Of a DNA stretch of 64,000 nt, positions 39,439-51,656 are shown piece by piece; positions within the stretch are counted from its first letter, which is position 1; the number at the start of each line of letters is the position of its first letter. The notes below the pieces were generated by a model, which did no database searches, was not told where the DNA came from, and saw only the letters and a program-made list of their open reading frames with translations. The DNA is from Glomus cerebriforme. Lineage: Eukaryota; Glomeromycota; Glomeromycetes; Glomerales; Glomeraceae. The position numbers and the translations under genes are program-made. The stretch spans positions 1-64,000 of the forward strand of contig QKYT01000512.1 of assembly GCA_003550305.1 (NCBI GenBank). The letters are read 5' to 3'.

Positions 39439-39841
39439 AGGGCGTACCAGAAATCAGCTGATTTGAAAGGGAGTGGGGGGTCAAGCTTCAAATCAGGTCT
39501 ATATATATCACATGACATTCATATATCTAAATATAAATATAAGTAATTTAATCATTTTATATATAATTATTATAATGCAATTATCTTGACTTCTAGTGAT
39601 CCAATTTTAATAAACTTTTTTTTAATTTATAGCTCTTATTTAGCACAAATCTATCTCTACAAAATAAAAAAAAGTTTGTTCAAATTGAATTACTAAAAGC
39701 TAAGATAATTGTATAATACTAATTATTATATATAATATTTAATAATAAAAATTTTTTTTAGCCAATCAGATTTCAATCAGGTGGGAGTGGGGGGTTAAGG
39801 CTACTAATTGAAGAATATCAGCTAATTTCTGGCACATCCCT
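39439..39841. mobile_element. MITE-like element with ~24-bp inverted ends and GGGAGTGGGGGG subterminal motif
   Basis: The left end AGGGCGTACCAGAAATCAGC and the reverse complement of the right end AGGGATGTGCCAGAAATTAGC match with a few differences. Just inside both ends, in the same orientation, is GGGAGTGGGGGG (39470-39481, and 39784-39794 with one G fewer), unusual in this AT-rich block. The body is AT-rich and non-coding. The target-site duplication is not resolved. Confidence 0.72.
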
Positions 39842-40750
39842 AACTATTTCAAATATCAATTTCTTGATGCTATCATATTGTCATAGTCTACAAAAATAAT
39901 TCCCATATTGCGAACTTCTCTAATTGGATAGAATATTTTAATTTTAATATCTGATTCTTACTATCAAATTTATTTATCAATTGGCCTTTCTTATACTTTA
40001 AAGTTTTATATTCACTTTCTTCTCTGCTTTCATTCATAAGTAAAATGTTTAAAATGTTTCATTTTTCTCAATTAAGTAAATTGTGTATAACTCTATAAAC
40101 AAACTTTAATACAACTTCTATCATGAAACTTAGTTATCAAGATGTAAATTGAAGGTAGATATAAGATACCTTAAAGTCATATAATCCTAATTTTACTGCT
40201 TTAACTTTAAGGATATCATTTTTGACTTCAATTTCTATTCTGAACTGGTTAAATTTGACCTTTTTAACAGAATATTCTGGATTAAACTTATGGATTAAAT
40301 GGTTATCTGAATAAATCTAACAGTTTTAAAAATTAGATTACAGCTCTCCTTTAACTTTTTATAAAGGACTGAAGAGGATACTCTTTGGATAGTTAGCTTA
40401 ACTTTTACTTCTTATTACAAAGTAGTTAGTTAAACATATTCTTATATTAGATTTATAGCATAAGAATCTAAATTAGTTTTACTTTTTAGGTTTTTATTTA
40501 TATAAACTAAATAAAAAATAAAATCCATTAATTTTATTTAGGTTAGATCATTTTATGTAATATTATTTTATTTGTATTAATTGTTCACTAATAAATAAAG
40601 TTTAATTATTAAGACAAAAAAAAATAATTTTTTATTTGAATAATTTAACCTGATAATCTATCTATATAATAAAAAATTTTTGTAGAATTTAATATTTAGA
40701 TTAACCTGTATAAATAGTCTTTAAATTGTGTAATGTGTGATTTACTTATG
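39842..40750. other. AT-rich spacer
   Basis: No supported gene. Stop codons interrupt all frames. Confidence 0.45.
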
Positions 40751-41000
40751 GTTAAAGTTCCTCAAACTCAAATTAAATCAAATATGAAGCCAATTTGAAT
40801 TTGTCAAATTAAATCAAGTTCGAATTAAATTTGAATCAAATATCAAATATTTGTTGAATTGACCAATCAAATTAAAGAATTTTCAAATCAAATCAAATCA
40901 AATTTGAATCAAATCAAAAAAAAGCTGATTTGAATTTGCAAATTCAAATCAAATTCAAATCGAATATCAAATGTCAAATCAAATTGCATATCCCTACTTG
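40751..41000. repeat. self-complementary CAAATTTGA-type repeat block, possible hAT MITE end
   Basis: Many overlapping copies of AAATCAAATTTGAAT-type words make the block nearly self-complementary. Its right edge reads GCATATCCCTAC. Reverse-complemented this starts GTAGGGATATGC, reminiscent of hAT-type termini, but the other end and a target duplication were not found. Confidence 0.45.
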
Positions 41001-42937
41001 TGACTAAACTGATCATATTTGATTACTAATATTTATTTTATAGTTTATTATTTTTTTGGTTAGATTGTAAATTGCAGATATCTTTTCTTTAATGAATCTT
41101 CTTTTCTTAACAATATATCTTATAAATTTGTATATATTAATAATTAACATGAATTTACTAATTAAATAGTTTTTTAATATAGAATAAAATGTGGATTTTT
41201 TAACTAAAAATGAATAGTTTTTGTATTCTAGTAAACTGAAATAATACTGATAAAATTAATAGTTTTTTTAATAATAATAGATTGCTATAATGAATTGTAT
41301 AATATGTGATTTGCTTGCACCTAATCTATTCCATATTATGAATAAATTTAGGTGAAATAAAATGATATACTGTAACGATCTGATAGGTAATGTAATTATT
41401 AATTAACCTATTAATTTTTTTTTATAAAGAGATTAATTTTTTAAATTGTAAATATAATTTATAATAATTAATTTTTATTTTTTTTTTCACTTGATATATT
41501 AATTATAAATCTAATTATTATTATATCACAGCTTATTTTCTGAAATATTTTCTATATACATAATTTACTATATTAAGCTTATTAATCCCAGTGTAAAGCA
41601 ATGAGTTATATATTAATAAGTGATATTATTCAAGTAATATTACCTGATTAATTTTATAATTTAATAATTTAAATATAGTTTAGCAGAAAATTTTTTGTAA
41701 TTTTTGATATATCAATAAAGTGATAACACTTGATTAAAATTGAGACATCATATAAATAATATAATATTTATAATGATTATGATATAAAATTACCATTATT
41801 TATATAGTATAATAATATAATTTATATTTAAACTATCTGTTTTAAAGAAAAATTTTATAATTTTTATTTTTAATTAACTATAAGCATATATTTTTTCTGT
41901 TTTTCTAAAGTATTATTTTCTAAAATAAGATTCATATCAGTTATAATGCCTATATAAAACTTTAAACCTATTAACAAAACTATTTACAATAGAAAATATT
42001 GCTCTAAATACAAATTTTTCTTATATTTTTGATCTGTATTATTATTATTCAAAAAAAATACCATGTATATACATTACAAATAGTAATACTCAGACTGATA
42101 ATATTACTTGTGATCATAAAAAAAAAAATAATCACCAGGTTATTAATGAGCTTAAAGTACTATTCCAACATCTGCTTAATTATAATAAAAGAATTTTTAA
42201 GAAGTTTATATAAAATATAAAAAAGAAATATAGAAAGCAGGTTAATAAAATATGAAAATATGAAGTAAAATTAAGAATCTGAAGATGCAAGTACTAGAGG
42301 CAGAAAAAGAGTTGACATCTATAAAGTCAGATTTTACTCATTTCAGTCATTTGTGAGATAATATATTCTAGGCAAAATTATGAATTAACTTGCACACTTT
42401 TTTTCTTGTACTTCTACCTTACCTCTATCTCCTTCTGCAGGTTTAATGGAATGTTAAACCTTAGCCATATTGCAAGAGGATCATTCTTGAATTTATCTAA
42501 GTCAAATACAATAATTCTATTCCAGCTAAAATGATCTACATCATACTTAACAAGATATACTACTGTCTTATTATTGACTTACTGTATATGTCTATACAAC
42601 TAGCTATACTTGGTTTAAGAATATCTTTCAAAATTTTTTTATTATTAACTTTAGAATATTATCACAAAATATATTTTCATAATAATAGCTGACAAATTAT
42701 ATGAATACTTCAAGTGCAATTCCTCTGAATAGTGTATTATAGTTTTCTAGATGAGTGTAAGATAGAGCCTTTCGAACGAAAGATAGATCATTACCTTAGA
42801 TGTCTTAATATAATTGCTGGTAGTATGAAAGACAAGAGAAAGGAAAAAGTGGAGACACTTCTTAAAAACTACAAAAAAACAAGTAAATTTATGTTAAATA
42901 TATAGGTGAAAAAATAGTAGTATGATAGGAAGATATC
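41001..42937. other. AT-rich spacer with a coiled-coil scrap
   Basis: No intact gene. Around 42265-42350 the plus strand has a short heptad-like reading (KMQVLEAEKELTSIKSD) with stops before it, probably a fragment of the coiled-coil family seen at 55721. The frame at 42029-42220 is Ile/Leu-rich chance. Confidence 0.35.
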
Positions 42938-43090
42938 CATTCAGTTTTCTGTCATTCAAGGCCTTGCCAAGTTACAAAACCAGTGCATAGGTGACCCACT
43001 CAGTTATTTGATGTTCAAAGGCCACTCGCTAAGTTGGCATTGGACTACTAAAATACAGATAATCCACTCAGTTGTCTGATGTCTGATGTT
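42938..43090 (+). repeat. imperfect tandem repeat, about 65-bp unit
   Basis: Units start with CCATTCAG or CCACTCAGTT and continue TNTNTGATGTTCAAAGGCC (starts about 42949, 43000 and 43069), about 2.3 copies. Confidence 0.55.
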
Positions 43091-43215
43091 TTGGTGAAAT
43101 CAGAAATAGATAGGAACCAAAAGTGTGTTAGCGAAGAATATTATTAATTTTCAAATCTTTATATTAGGATTCTCAAACAAATTAAAAAAAAGTGAGAAAA
43201 TAGAATAAGGAACAT

Positions 43216-45100
43216 TTGCGTAAGCAGGTTTATTATTACCAGCTAATAATTACTGATATCAGCAGAAATATGATCAGAAATATAAGGATGATAACTGATG
43301 GATCATTCATTTTTGAATTAAAAAGAGAAGTAGATGAAGATCAAAAAAAAAACATTGTAGATTCTGAAAACAATCTGCTTTTAGCATTTGAGGATGAGGT
43401 ATGATAGTTTTCATTGAAAATATGTTTAATTAAAGTTCTATTGGTCCTAATACTTTCTTTTTCTGTGAACAATATGTATATTTATAGAAAATTTTAAATG
43501 AAAGTATAAAATTGCCAGTTTTTAATAAACAAGGAAGTGAAATCAAAAGAAAGTTTCTACATATAAAAAGGTAAGTAATTATAGATGGTAAAGCTATAAG
43601 AATGTAAAAGCTTATGTATATTTTTTCTATATTTAGACAAAAAAAAACATGAAGAGTGATCTGAAAATCTTCCTCTGGGTTTCTTTTCTCTTCTAATAAG
43701 AGTAACAAAGAACATAGTGAAGATGATACAGAAATTAAATTTAATCTAACAAGTATTTCAATTGAATTATAATGCAAACTGATAGTCAAAGTATTATATA
43801 TATTAAATTTTGATTCTTTACTACATATATATCTTACAGTCTATCTGTTTTTAGTGAAAAATTGGTCACATCAATGTAACTGATCAGTTTTAGTAGTATC
43901 AGAAGAAGATTATTAAAAAAGCAGAAATAAAAGGATTGAAATATGATAATATATACAAACTCTTGTATGTAGTACTTTAAAATATATAATATTTGACACA
44001 ATGATTTTATTGAATATCTTTTTCTTATTATACTTAGAGTTTTATTATCAATTATTATCTTCTCTTAACCATATTTGTGTTTACAATTCAAGAGTGAAAA
44101 GAAGTTACAAAAAATAAATCTTATACTATTCAAGTATCCTCACTTTTACCAGTCATTTTGTCATCTTTTAATGAAGTATCATTTAACCATTTTCTCAAAA
44201 AGGACACATTTATGAAAGTTAAAAATCAAAACTAAGTAGACTAGTTGCATGATTGTTTAATAATTTGTATGTAATATAATTTTATAATATATATATAAGA
44301 TTATAGTTTACATAATTTTTTTATTATGTCATAGATATGATATTAATGATAGTATTATGAAGATTGCTCTATTAAAATTGTCTGAAGAAGAACATTATTT
44401 ACATTTTATCTACTCCTATTTTTTATTAGTGAGAAAGAATATAATCTAGTATTAAACTGTTCTAATTCAAGTTCTAAAAAAAGACCAGACTTTTTATGTA
44501 TAGTAAATGGTATACCGATTTTGAATTCAAAATTTAAACTTTTGGAAAATACATTATTATAATGAATAAAGGACAGACTGAAAGTGCAGTTAAAGGTTCA
44601 AAAATTTATCACAAAGTCCAGATGAACCCGTAATATTTTTAAACATAAGTAGGTAAGAGAGATTACATGAGAATTTATTTTTATACAGTATATATTAATT
44701 TATATTTTACAATAATTAAGTGACTTAATGGAATCTTACTCTATGAATCTTAAGTATAATAGTTTATATCATTCCTGGTTATTTCTTACTATTAGACTGG
44801 TAGTTGATAAGATCATTATTCTGCTTGCAGGAATTGCGATCTATCATTTGGTATTTTTAGAGATATATATCACATTTTCCTTGTTTATAATGAGATTATA
44901 AGAAATATCAATATCACTTAATTTCATTTGCTCTTTATAATGGCAGAAATATGTTGAATGGATTGCAAAAGATTTTAAATATAAAACATGTCATAGTGGC
45001 AATATTACACTAACCAAACAAATATCTTTTATGTGTAAATTTTCAGACTCATTACAAGTAAAGAAATTGATTTATTAAATTGGAATTGATTATTTATTAG
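43216..45100 (+). pseudogene. decayed multi-exon gene, possible restriction-nuclease-fold family
   Basis: Several plus-strand segments look like exons. 43330-43398 ends VDSENNLLLAFEDE at a GTATGA donor. After TTTATAG, 43488-43571 reads as an uninterrupted 28-codon exon up to GTAAGT. At 44405-44655 RPDFLCIVNGIPILNSKF leads to a third GTAAG donor. 44945-45075 contains YVEWIAKDFKYKT and FSDSLQVKKLIY. The order and spacing resemble a multicopy family I associate with arbuscular mycorrhizal fungi. The RPDF..(x)..N.(K) block is reminiscent of a PD-(D/E)xK nuclease core, but the acidic residue expected before the Lys is not there. Stops occur between blocks, so it is non-functional. The functional assignment is inference only. 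Confidence 0.45.
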
Positions 45101-45374
45101 ATTTAGATTTGATGTATTTAGATTGGATAGCATAAATATGTATTTATATTTCTATTATTATTATTAACAAGTTAAATATTTTAATTGTGCATTGTTTGAT
45201 ATGTAACTACAATATATATCTGTATATCTGATATTACATTCCATTTTATATTTACAAGCCATAATATTAAAGTTTCAGATCATGCTAGCTTTTATAATAT
45301 AATATAACATATTTATCATGACGCTAAAAAAATAATAAATGCCAATTAGCATTTAAAGATTCAAGTTTATTCTA

Positions 45375-46550
45375 TAAGATCTAATTCACAAAAATGCTCT
45401 AGAATAACTACATATGGATCTTCATAATATTAAACATACCTTAGGGCAATCTGATTCTCTTCACATAATTCTTTTTTAAGTTGATCCCACTCTTGCTGTT
45501 TGATAAAATCATTGGGATCATCTCTATAAAAGAATTCTATATATATTTCATGTTGTTCTCCTTATACTTCAATTGCAAATCCATATTGCAGATAATAAAT
45601 GTCAAGTTCTAATCCAGTTGAATGATCTAAAGTTTTAAGAAAATCAGGTTAATATATGGTCCAAGATATTTTGACATAATCTCTCAATACAATCTTTCAT
45701 GTTTATATTTAGAGCAATATGAACACCATATATTATCATTTTTTACATGAGAAAGAATAGCATATCATTGATGGTCTTTATTGCATTTCTAGAGTAATTA
45801 ACTCTTGCAATTAATATAAGAATTTGTCAAGTATTTCCTAACATTATAATTATATGCAATAGATTTGGCTATTGCAATATCAAATTTTGTATTAATATAA
45901 TGTAGACACCAATAGTTTTTATTTTTAATACCATTGATGGAAGCGAACCATTCATGTGATTTGGAACATTTCTAGCATAAATGTATTATATAATTAATGC
46001 TAATTCTTTCATATATTCAATGTCAAGTTTCTCAGACTATTTACATAATATGGATATTAAGTTTCTCTTTGAATACTATCAATTCAAGCAAGTTATGAAT
46101 GTTCTTCAGAACATTTTTAAGAGAGTGAAGTACATCTGTTATGATAAGAACTAGAAAGACATATCCTACCCTTTTATTTGCAAGATTCTGAGTGAATTTA
46201 AGTCCAAGTTTCATGCACTCATAATACCAACTCTTTCCATTTTTAATATCTGAAAACAATAGGTGAAATTAATAATTATTTTTGCATTCCTATAAGAGAA
46301 GTAAGCTATTATTAATATAATTCTCAGAAATACGTCTTCCATTTCTATTTTTAGTGCATGCTAATTCTTTGGCTACTGAAATATTAAGTTTTCTATTTGA
46401 GCAATAAGAATACCATGAATAGTAATTTTTAATAAAATGAAATAAACAATTCTATTGATAATTTTATTACATTTTCAAAGCATTAGAATTTCACAATTAA
46501 TATATTCTTTGAAAAGGCAATTTCCTCTATGAGATTTTGTTATCTTTAGA
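45375..46550 (-). pseudogene. decayed treble-clef repeat / nuclease-like gene, copy 1
   Basis: Homologous to the better-preserved copy at 59537-60624, same strand. Modules of the form 'CLS.EYIN...ML.KC..GHEW' are recognisable at about 46540-46440, 46180-46090 and 45985-45900 (for example KCSKSHEWFASINGIKNK). The C-terminal part at 45690-45380 reads PDFLKT, LELDIYYLQYGFAIEV, then a TAA and GEQHE, and LKKELCEEN. Nonsense changes sit where the other copy or the family pattern has Trp (TGG to TAG or TAA) or Gln (CAA to TAA). It keeps an eight-codon segment (YGFAIEV plus TAA) that copy 2 has lost. The family probably combines zinc-binding treble clefs with a restriction-endonuclease-like domain. 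Confidence 0.7.
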
Positions 46551-46724
46551 AAATTTTTTAGGTATTATGATTAATAAAATATATGTATCTCTTAAATTAT
46601 TATCTTACTTTTCAAAATACTATGAAGTATTACAAATTATGCAAATTAGATAAAATTATACCTTTAAAAAAAACAGAATCTATTTATACTTAAACATTCA
46701 TTTAGATTATTGATCACAAGCACC

Positions 46725-46870
46725 TCTGAATCTGGAAAGACAAGTATGGTAGTATATTTGCTCTTAGAAAGACCTCTAAAGCCAATATAGTTTCTTAGTA
46801 ATTTCAATACAAAAGCAAGAATTTGTAAATCCAAAAAAAAAATTCCTGAAGGTATATTGTATATTAGAGA
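46725..46870 (+). pseudogene. P-loop ATPase scrap
   Basis: Plus-strand reading ITSTSESGKTSMVVYLLLE contains a Walker A motif (S-x4-GKTS) followed by a hydrophobic helix, then a stop. No Walker B or flanking domain is identifiable. It sits between two minus-strand relics and is probably a fragment of a multicopy ATPase family. Confidence 0.4.
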
Positions 46871-46884
46871 TTTATAAATATGAG

Positions 46885-47790
46885 AAGCTTAAAATAAAAC
46901 TGATTAAAATTAAATTATGCAATCAGTTTATTAGGATAACTGTCTTTGCTATGGCCTGTTTCTTTACAAATATTATATTTACATATATTTAGTTTCTGAA
47001 ATTGATTAATTAATTGGTTTACTGTATTACGAATTTCATTAATTCCATCCTTTGTTCTATCAATTTTATTAGAAATGTTGGATTACTATAAATGAGGTCT
47101 TTGAAAAAGTTTTATAGAATAATCTGAGTCTAAATCTTTTTTACTAAGTATACTTATATCTTTTAAAAATTCAGTTATATAATAATTTTTTATACCTTTT
47201 TTTTTGTTTTTAATACAAAGGTGATCCTTTTAGTTATCTAACTGGTTCAACTATTTGTGAAGATGCTTGCACTTATTGGGTTATCTGTACTTGAAATTTA
47301 CTTTTTTGTTTATTTAATATAAACTGAAATTTAGTTTTTTGTTGGTTTAATATATATTTTGATGTGTTTTTTGCATATTTGCAATTAAGCTATTAGATTG
47401 AAAGAGTATCCATAAACTTTCTACATAATTCTTCAGATCTGTAGTTAGCTTGTTTACCTATTTGTAATATTCTTCTATATAATTTATTTATAGTCATGTC
47501 TTTCTTTCTAATTATTTTATATATCAAATTTTGAAGCTTTTCTTTCATTGTAGAAAAATAAGTTTTTAACTATACAGTTTGACTAAATTAAATATTAGGT
47601 ACAATTACTGTAGTATCATTATTAGCATTTGGTACATTTACTAAAAGATTAGTAGGATGATCTTCATATATATCAGTTTTTATTCTATAGATTTTCTGCA
47701 GCTTTTAATTTTATTATTACATTTTCAAATTGTTCAACCATCTCATTTAATCTATCAGCACCTATCTGATCAACATTATGTCTATTCACT
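46885..47790 (-). pseudogene. decayed zinc-knuckle gene, copy 1
   Basis: Paralogue of 62213-63121 on the same strand. The CCHC-like end (YNICKETGHSKDSYP, first and last Cys both replaced by Tyr) lies at about 46940-46985. Upstream blocks NQLINQFQKLNI, NYYITEFLKDISILSKKDL and VQASSQIVEPVR align with the other copy. The extra block KLIYEDHPTNLLVNV to RSEELCRKFMDTL (about 47770-47410) is the least damaged part. At least one frameshift occurs in an A-run near 47205, plus several TAA/TAG. It could be a transposon gag-like protein or a host-family nucleic-acid-binding protein; the sequence does not decide. Confidence 0.6.
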
Positions 47791-48559
47791 GTTACTAAAT
47801 TAACTTGATCTGTACTATCAGTCAGATTTGTTAACTCTAATATTATCATCTCAGTTAAAAAACAGTTGTAAAATTTCTATCATGTTTATTTGATTAAATA
47901 GTTATTCTTTAATACTAAAATTTTTGCATAAGTCTTATTTTTTTATTTCTTATATTATTTATAGAGTATATGAGCATATTTCACTTATATTTTAATAAAC
48001 TCTTATCTGCTTTATATTGCTATAAGTGGTAGGTATTTCATTGATATAATAATTAAAGAGCAAAATTTTCTTGTAGCAATTCACTAATATGAGTTTACTT
48101 TCTTGCTATATTAACTATGATTATTCTGTTTACTTAATTTTGAATATTAGCTTGCAACTGTTAAAGATTACTAATAATTCTGTTCATTATTTCTTTAACA
48201 AGATTTTTTTATATTATTTCATTATTTTACTCAGCATAAGATTGTTTGGTGAAATTAAGAGATTTAGCAAATAGGCAAAATGATAAAATATAGTAATTTG
48301 GTAAATTATATTAAAGTTTTATTAAAAAGTTAGCAAAACTTGACAAAAGGTAAAATTTATTAAAATCTATTATAAATAATGAAACTAATAACATTCTGTA
48401 AAACTATAATAAAATTATAGTAAAAATTTGATAAAACTAAGTGCAGAATTTTAGAAAAGCTTAAACAAGCAGTTCTAATTTATTCTCTACATCATATCAC
48501 CTCTGTTGTTTATAGATTAAATTCTATTACAAATTATTCTTTTTTTAGTGAATCTACCT
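47791..48559. other. AT-rich spacer
   Basis: No supported gene. The plus frame 48089-48274 is hydrophobic AT-rich chance. A run of related words (TAGTAATTTGGTAAAT, AAAATTATAGTAAA) at 48290-48440 suggests a degenerate tandem repeat. Confidence 0.4.
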
Positions 48560-49375
48560 TATATAATGTTGTTAATGGCTCAGTTCAGTTTAACTTGAAG
48601 TTCAAGTTAAGCTGAGCTGATTAAAAGCTAAGTCAAGCTGAATTGAACTATATTAGTTTAAAGGTTTAAGCTAAGTTAAGCCAAACTGAGTCATGAAGTT
48701 GATGGAGCTGATGAGCAATATAAAGTATAATAAAAAAGTAAAAAATAAATACCAAAATAGCATTTTTTATATAAAAACTGCAGTTATTCATGAAAAATAT
48801 GCCAAAATGGTATTTTTTTTATAAAATAATATGAAAACTGCCATTTTGGTGCAGTTATTTATGAAAAAATATACTGAAACTGCAAATTTTTATAAAATAA
48901 TATGAAAACTGCTATTTCGGTACAGTTATTCATGAAAAAATATACCAAAATAGCATTTTTTCATACAATAATATGAAAACAGCCATTTCAGTACAGTTAT
49001 TCATGAAAAAATATGTCAAAACTGCATTTTTTATAAAATAATATAAAAACTGTCATTTTGGTATAGTTATTTATGAAAAAATGTACTGAAATTGCATTTT
49101 TTTATAAAATAATATGAAAACTAATATTTTAGCACAGTTATTTATGAAAAAATGTGCCAAAATGGCATTTTTTTTATTATAAAATTGTTATTTTCCATCA
49201 GTTCTATCAGCTTTCATTAGTTAATTATAGCTTAAACTGAGCTAAGTTGCAACTTAATATTTTTAAGCTAAGCTGAGTTAAATCAGCTTCTGTTTTGAAG
49301 CTAAGCCAAATCAGTTTTATCAGTTTAGCTCAGCTTGGCTCAGTTTGACTTGAACTTAATAATACTAGTTTTGTA
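48560..49375. mobile_element. foldback-type element: inverted arms around a minisatellite
   Basis: The left arm (48573-48715) is dense in GCTCAG, AAGCTAAG and TTCAAGTTAAGCTGAGCTGA words. The right arm (49195-49368) carries them in inverted orientation, ending CTCAGTTTGACTTGAACTTA. Between the arms lies a tandem array of about 70-bp units (48773-49192). Arms made of subrepeats with a tandem core resemble foldback elements. No protein-coding capacity. Confidence 0.72.
48773..49192 (+). repeat. minisatellite, six units of ~70 bp
   Basis: Each unit begins AAAACTGNNATTTNGGTNCA, continues GTTATTNATGAAAAAATAT, then NNAAANTGCATTTTTTTATA and ends AAAATAATATG. The TGCCATTTTGG / CCAAAATGGCA words within a unit are themselves complementary, so each unit can form a hairpin. 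Confidence 0.85.
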
Positions 49376-49562
49376 TCTTTTTTTTTTATTTAATTTGTTA
49401 TATTATTCAAATAACCATTTATAGCATTTACTAGCTCTATAATGGTAATCATCTTCAAATTAGTATTAGAATTTTATTGGGCATTTACTATTTGATGATT
49501 TATGTTAGTACAACCAGTTACTATGCATAATAAAAGTTTAATAAAGGCTAAGTTCAATAAAA

Positions 49563-49729
49563 CAGTTACTCAGTACTATGTGATCTCGTAACTGCGGCAC
49601 TATCGTACCTTATATGTATTTATATAAGAATATGATCAGTAAAATTTGCTGAGCTACGCTCAGCAAATTTTACTGATCATATTCTTATATAAATATAACA
49701 GTTACTCAGCACTTTGTGCTGAGTAACTA
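49563..49729. mobile_element. miniature inverted-repeat element with a perfect 37-bp hairpin
   Basis: The outer ends are AGTTACTCAGTAC (49563-49575) and GTGCTGAGTAACT (49717-49729), inverted with one mismatch. The right end is itself a 13-bp hairpin (49701-49713 with 49717-49729). Inside, 49618-49654 and 49658-49694 are a perfect 37-bp inverted repeat with a 3-bp spacer TAC. The perfect arms imply recent origin or ongoing correction, in contrast to the eroded surroundings. Confidence 0.8.
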
Positions 49730-49739
49730 TTAAATACAA

Positions 49740-50165
49740 AATTTTTTTATACTGGCAAAATTTTCATGATAAGATAGTCTTAATTTGGCATCACAATTTT
49801 TCTACCTGCTTCTCAGATTCTACTATCCACTTTTCTAAACTAGAAATATATTTTTTCTTATTTTGCACATTTTTCTTAGCTTGATATTACTGATTTTTTA
49901 AGATAAAGATTTCAGATTTCAACTTTACCTTTTTCTTTTTTAAAGCATTCTCAAGATATTCTATCTCTTTATTGAGATCATGAATTTTCTGCTTACATTA
50001 GCCATCAGGTATATTTTTGTTTCAGTTGATTAATCTATTTCTTATTTTGGTGATTAATTTTTACTTCTGACTATAATGCATCTTGAAGGTAATAGTTATT
50101 TTCTTTCAACTTGGCTTTATATTCTTCATATATTCTTCTCTGTCTTAAATGAGATTTGTGAAATG
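49740..50165 (-). pseudogene. decayed coiled-coil gene
   Basis: The minus strand has heptad-like segments interrupted by stops, for example RQRRIYEEYKAKLKENNYYL at about 50145-50085 and a Lys/Glu-rich end near 49935. Comparable in style to 55721-56385 but on the opposite strand. No further domain. Confidence 0.4.
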
Positions 50166-51656
50166 AAATTCTTTTTTTATGATTATAAAAGAGAATCAGA
50201 ATAAGAGAACCTTTGATTTTTATTGATCTTTAGAAAGTGTGTAATTTTAACTAAGATTTTACTTTACAGAAACTCTATTATCGATTTGAAATCTATTATC
50301 AGACTGTTAAAAAAATACAAATGGCTTGTAAAAAAACCAGATATAAGTTTACTCTTACTGAATTAAAAAATAATTAAATAAATAAATAGGCTTTATATTA
50401 AATTCATAAGTCTCGTCCAAAATTTATTTAGTATGCTTCTTTTAGCGATATATAAAATTTAAATAATATGCATCAATCTAATATTACACCATTTTACATG
50501 ATAAAATAGTTAACTAAATTTATAAATATAGACTTGTAATAAAAGATGTGGCTATTAGATTTCAGCATAGTTTTGCTTTGACCAATAAATTATCTGCATA
50601 AATTGCTAAAGTATTTCAAAAAATTTATAATAATTCAAATTGCCTTCTTATTTAGCCAAAAATTTTAATCATTAATCATCCAATGCCTATTTTGCAACCT
50701 TCCTTTGGGAAGGATTTAAGAGAGCTGTTGATAAATATGTTAAATTGATTAGTAATAGAAAGTAAATATTGTCGTAATATCTGTAGCAACGTCTTTATAG
50801 TATTACGGTCAGATATAAGATTGTGAATTTATTCTCTATAAATATTATAATAAAATTAATTGTTATATTAAATACTTAATTGTTAATTATTTTATTTAAA
50901 AAGAAAATTTTGCATATGCTAATACATAGCTATTTAGGTTTTATTTTAGATTTTAAAAAATAGTCTATTCAAAATGCTATTAAGGTAAATATTTATTTAA
51001 TATACTATTCAAATAGTTCAAATATTTTAATTATTAATTAATTAAATAATCAATTAAAATAGCAATATTTACAAGTCAGTTTGAAGGGATATTTCATAAA
51101 ATTATAGATTATAATTTTAAATACTGTAATTACATGATTTTAAAAGATTAAATCTCTTAATAAATATCTTATCAGTTATCTTTTCCAATTTTTTGGTATT
51201 AAAATATTAAAAGAAAAAATCAAATTATTAAAATTTTTTTTATTAGTTATTATATTAAAATTCCCAATTTATAAACAAGTCATCTAATATTTTGTTTTCT
51301 TTTTTTTTTTTTTTTTTGATAATAAAATAATAATAAATCTAATAAATCAGAAAATTTAATATTATAGATTTTATTTTTAAAGCAATTCAAAAACTAAATT
51401 CATATTATTTTCATTTAACCTATATATATATAAAAACTTGATTAATCTGAATTATTGATGAAAAATATTTTATAAGGTTTACAAAAGTTTAGTACCTCAT
51501 TTAGTAAGTGAACATTCCAGCTACTCAAGAAATATACACTAGCATGATATTCCTAATAAATTATTATGAGGATTAAGTTTACATTACTATAATTTTACTC
51601 AAATAAAGCATTCATAATAATAAATTCATAAATTATCATAATTTATAATTCCTTAC
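50166..51656. other. AT desert 3' of CCT3
   Basis: No frame, motif or inverted repeat recognised, apart from homopolymers such as the T run at 51300-51318. The end of this stretch must contain the CCT3 polyadenylation region. Confidence 0.5.
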
